This document shows, one piece after another, positions 62,566 to 64,000 of a stretch of DNA of 64,000 bases. Origin of the DNA: an uncultured Massilia sp. (lineage in GTDB: Bacteria > Pseudomonadota > Gammaproteobacteria > Burkholderiales > Burkholderiaceae_D); the NCBI RefSeq assembly GCF_913773735.1, contig NZ_CAJYEB010000034.1, positions 1 through 64,000 on the forward strand. Direction: 5' to 3'. The position numbers were made by a program, and so were the translations under genes. Under the pieces are notes generated by a model. It searched no databases. It had not been told where the DNA came from and saw nothing but the letters and a program-made list of their open reading frames with translations. Numbering within the stretch: position 1 is the first letter of the stretch; each line of letters opens with the position of its first letter.

Positions 62566-64000
62566 TCAATACCGCGCGCGCTTTTCGCGCCGGCATTCGA
62601 GGCTGCTCACGACGCGGCCCGACGGATCGACGGTTTCCAGGCGCACGTCGAAGCCCCACAGCCGGGCCACATGCTTGAGCACCTCGTGCGCCTGCTGGTT
62701 CAGCGGGCGCCGCTGGAACTGCGTGTGGCGGAGCGTCAGCGCGCGGTCGTCGCGGGTATTGACCTGCCAGACCTGGATGTTCGGCTCGCGGTTGCCGAGG
62801 TTGTACTGCTCGGCCAGCTGCTGGCGCACGTAGCGGTAGCCCGCTTCGTCGTGGATGGCCGAGATGGTCAGCTTGTCGCTGCGGTCGTCGTCCAGCACGG
62901 CGAAGAAGTGGAAGTCGCGGATCAGCTTGGGCGACAGGTACTGGGCGATGAAGCTCTCGTCCTTGAAGTTGCGCATCGCAAAGTCGAGCGTCTTGAGCCA
63001 GTCGCTGCCGGCGATGTCCGGGAACCAGGCGCGGTCCTCGTCGGTGGGCTCCTGGCAGATGCGCTTGATGTCGCTCATCATGGCAAAGCCCAGCGCATAG
63101 GGGTTGATGCCATTGTAATAAGGACTGGTGGCCGGCGGCTGGTAGACGACGTTGGTATGGCTCTGCAGGAATTCCAGCATGAAGCCGTCGCCGACGATCC
63201 CCTCTTTATAGAGTTCCTGCAGGATCGTGTAGTGCCAGAAGGTGGCCCAGCCCTCGTTCATCACCTGGGTCTGGCGTTGCGGATAGAAATACTGGGAGAT
63301 CTTGCGCGTGATGCGCACCAGCTCGCGCTGCCAGGGTTCCAGCAGCGGGGCGTACTTCTCGATGAAGTAGAGCAGGTTTTCCTCGGGCTCGGGCGGGAAG
63401 CGCGGCGGCAGCTGGTCGCGCACCTGTTCCTCGCCGCGCCGCGGCAGGGTGCGCCACAGCTCGTTCACCTGGGACTGCATGTATTCCTCGCGCTCTTTCT
63501 GGCGCGCGGCTTCCTGCGACACGGACAGCTTGGCCGGCCGCTTGTAGCGGTCGACGCCGTAGTTCTGCAGCGCATGGCAGGAATCGAGCAATTCCTCGAC
63601 GGCGTCGATGCCATGGCGCTGTTCGCACTCGGCAATGTAGTTCTTGGCGAAGACCATGTAGTCGACGATGGCGTCGGCATCGGTCCAGGTGCGGAACAGA
63701 TAATTGCCTTTGAAGAAAGAATTATGGCCATAGGCCGCGTGCGCGATCACCAGCGCCTGCATGGTAAGGCTGTTTTCCTCCATCAGGTAGGCGATGCAGG
63801 GATTCGAGTTGATGACGATCTCGTAGGCCAGTCCCATCTGGCCGCGGCGGTAGCTCTTTTCCGTGCTGAGGAAATGCTTGCCGAACGACCAGTGACTGTA
63901 CGACACCGGCATGCCGACGGACGCATAGGCATCCATCATCTGCTCGGCCGTGATGATCTCGAGCTGGTTGGGGTAGGTATCCAGGCCGAACTTGCGGGCG
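62566..64000 (-). CDS. SpoVR/YcgB-family protein (5' end outside the window)
   Basis: At least 478 residues of a SpoVR-family protein; the frame continues past the right edge ('KFGLDTYPNQLEIITAEQMMDAYASVGMP', in part). Conserved blocks include 'YSHWSFGKHF', 'EIVINSNPCIAYLMEEN', 'HAAYGHNSFFKGNYLF' and 'MNEGWATFWHY'. In enterobacteria the gene forms an operon with yeaG/yeaH (serine kinase and VWA protein) in stress physiology; those would be to the right. The biochemical function is unknown. Confidence 0.95.
   Translation of the reverse strand, partial: ARKFGLDTYPNQLEIITAEQMMDAYASVGMPVSYSHWSFGKHFLSTEKSYRRGQMGLAYEIVINSNPCIAYLMEENSLTMQALVIAHAAYGHNSFFKGNYLFRTWTDADAIVDYMVFAKNYIAECEQRHGIDAVEELLDSCHALQNYGVDRYKRPAKLSVSQEAARQKEREEYMQSQVNELWRTLPRRGEEQVRDQLPPRFPPEPEENLLYFIEKYAPLLEPWQRELVRITRKISQYFYPQRQTQVMNEGWATFWHYTILQELYKEGIVGDGFMLEFLQSHTNVVYQPPATSPYYNGINPYALGFAMMSDIKRICQEPTDEDRAWFPDIAGSDWLKTLDFAMRNFKDESFIAQYLSPKLIRDFHFFAVLDDDRSDKLTISAIHDEAGYRYVRQQLAEQYNLGNREPNIQVWQVNTRDDRALTLRHTQFQRRPLNQQAHEVLKHVARLWGFDVRLETVDPSGRVVSSLECRREKRARY

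Overview
The window reads as chromosomal DNA of a GC-rich betaproteobacterium, most likely a Massilia-like member of the Oxalobacteraceae (Burkholderiales). This is inferred from the proteins and from gene order (ileS-lspA-coaBC-dut, fkpB-ispH, cysTWA-cysB, tonB-exbB-exbD-exbD) together with phasin and SpoVR genes; no database search was possible. Coding density is high, and most long ORFs opposite real genes are GC-driven shadows.

Left end (1-2377): a decayed mobile region. An IS3-family end cuts a type VI secretion vgrG. An unknown ORF overlaps vgrG. An IS5-family remnant is joined to the 3' half of a tyrosine integrase that stops 13 bp from a tRNA-Lys gene. This looks like the eroded edge of an island at tRNA-Lys.

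2.4-12 kb: core genes, including a GspE/PilB-like ATPase, a spermidine-synthase-like protein, a glycine-zipper protein, an orphan barstar, purN, an RsmB-like methyltransferase, an MscS channel, a fatty acid desaturase, and rpmB-rpmG. 12-16.2 kb: a double-ATPase KaiC-like protein overlapping a hybrid histidine kinase, then radC. 16.2-20.5 kb: two AraC regulators, an SDR oxidoreductase and a flavin monooxygenase. 20.6-26 kb: fkpB-ispH and the livHMGF branched-chain amino acid transporter. 26-28 kb: a TetR/flavin-monooxygenase divergon with two clear operators.

28-34 kb: a phasin gene whose leader carries seven ~17-bp tandem repeats, a DMT transporter, a nitroreductase, a PBP7-type peptidase, an IclR regulator, dgkA and a 1-Cys peroxiredoxin. 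34-39 kb: a TSUP transporter, then the sulfate transporter cysTWA with a coupled CysB-type regulator. 39-43.7 kb: an aldo-keto reductase, pyrD, both N-degron aminoacyl-tRNA-protein transferases (bpt, aat) and a Nudix hydrolase. 43.8-47.2 kb: initiator tRNA-Met and a second flavin-monooxygenase/TetR/hydrolase divergon with palindromic operators.

47-58 kb: an outer-membrane protein, AlkA, a DMT exporter, an M48-like protein lacking its zinc residues, then dut, coaBC, lspA, ileS and ribF. 58-62 kb: the TonB energy-transduction cluster with a TPR protein. Right end: a partial SpoVR gene.

Four families of intergenic inverted repeats are scattered through the window. One of them supplies the pyrD stop codon and last codons. 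No CRISPR array, prophage or complete defence system was found. The least ordinary features are the KaiC-like/kinase pair, the phasin leader array, the pseudopeptidase and the repeat families.
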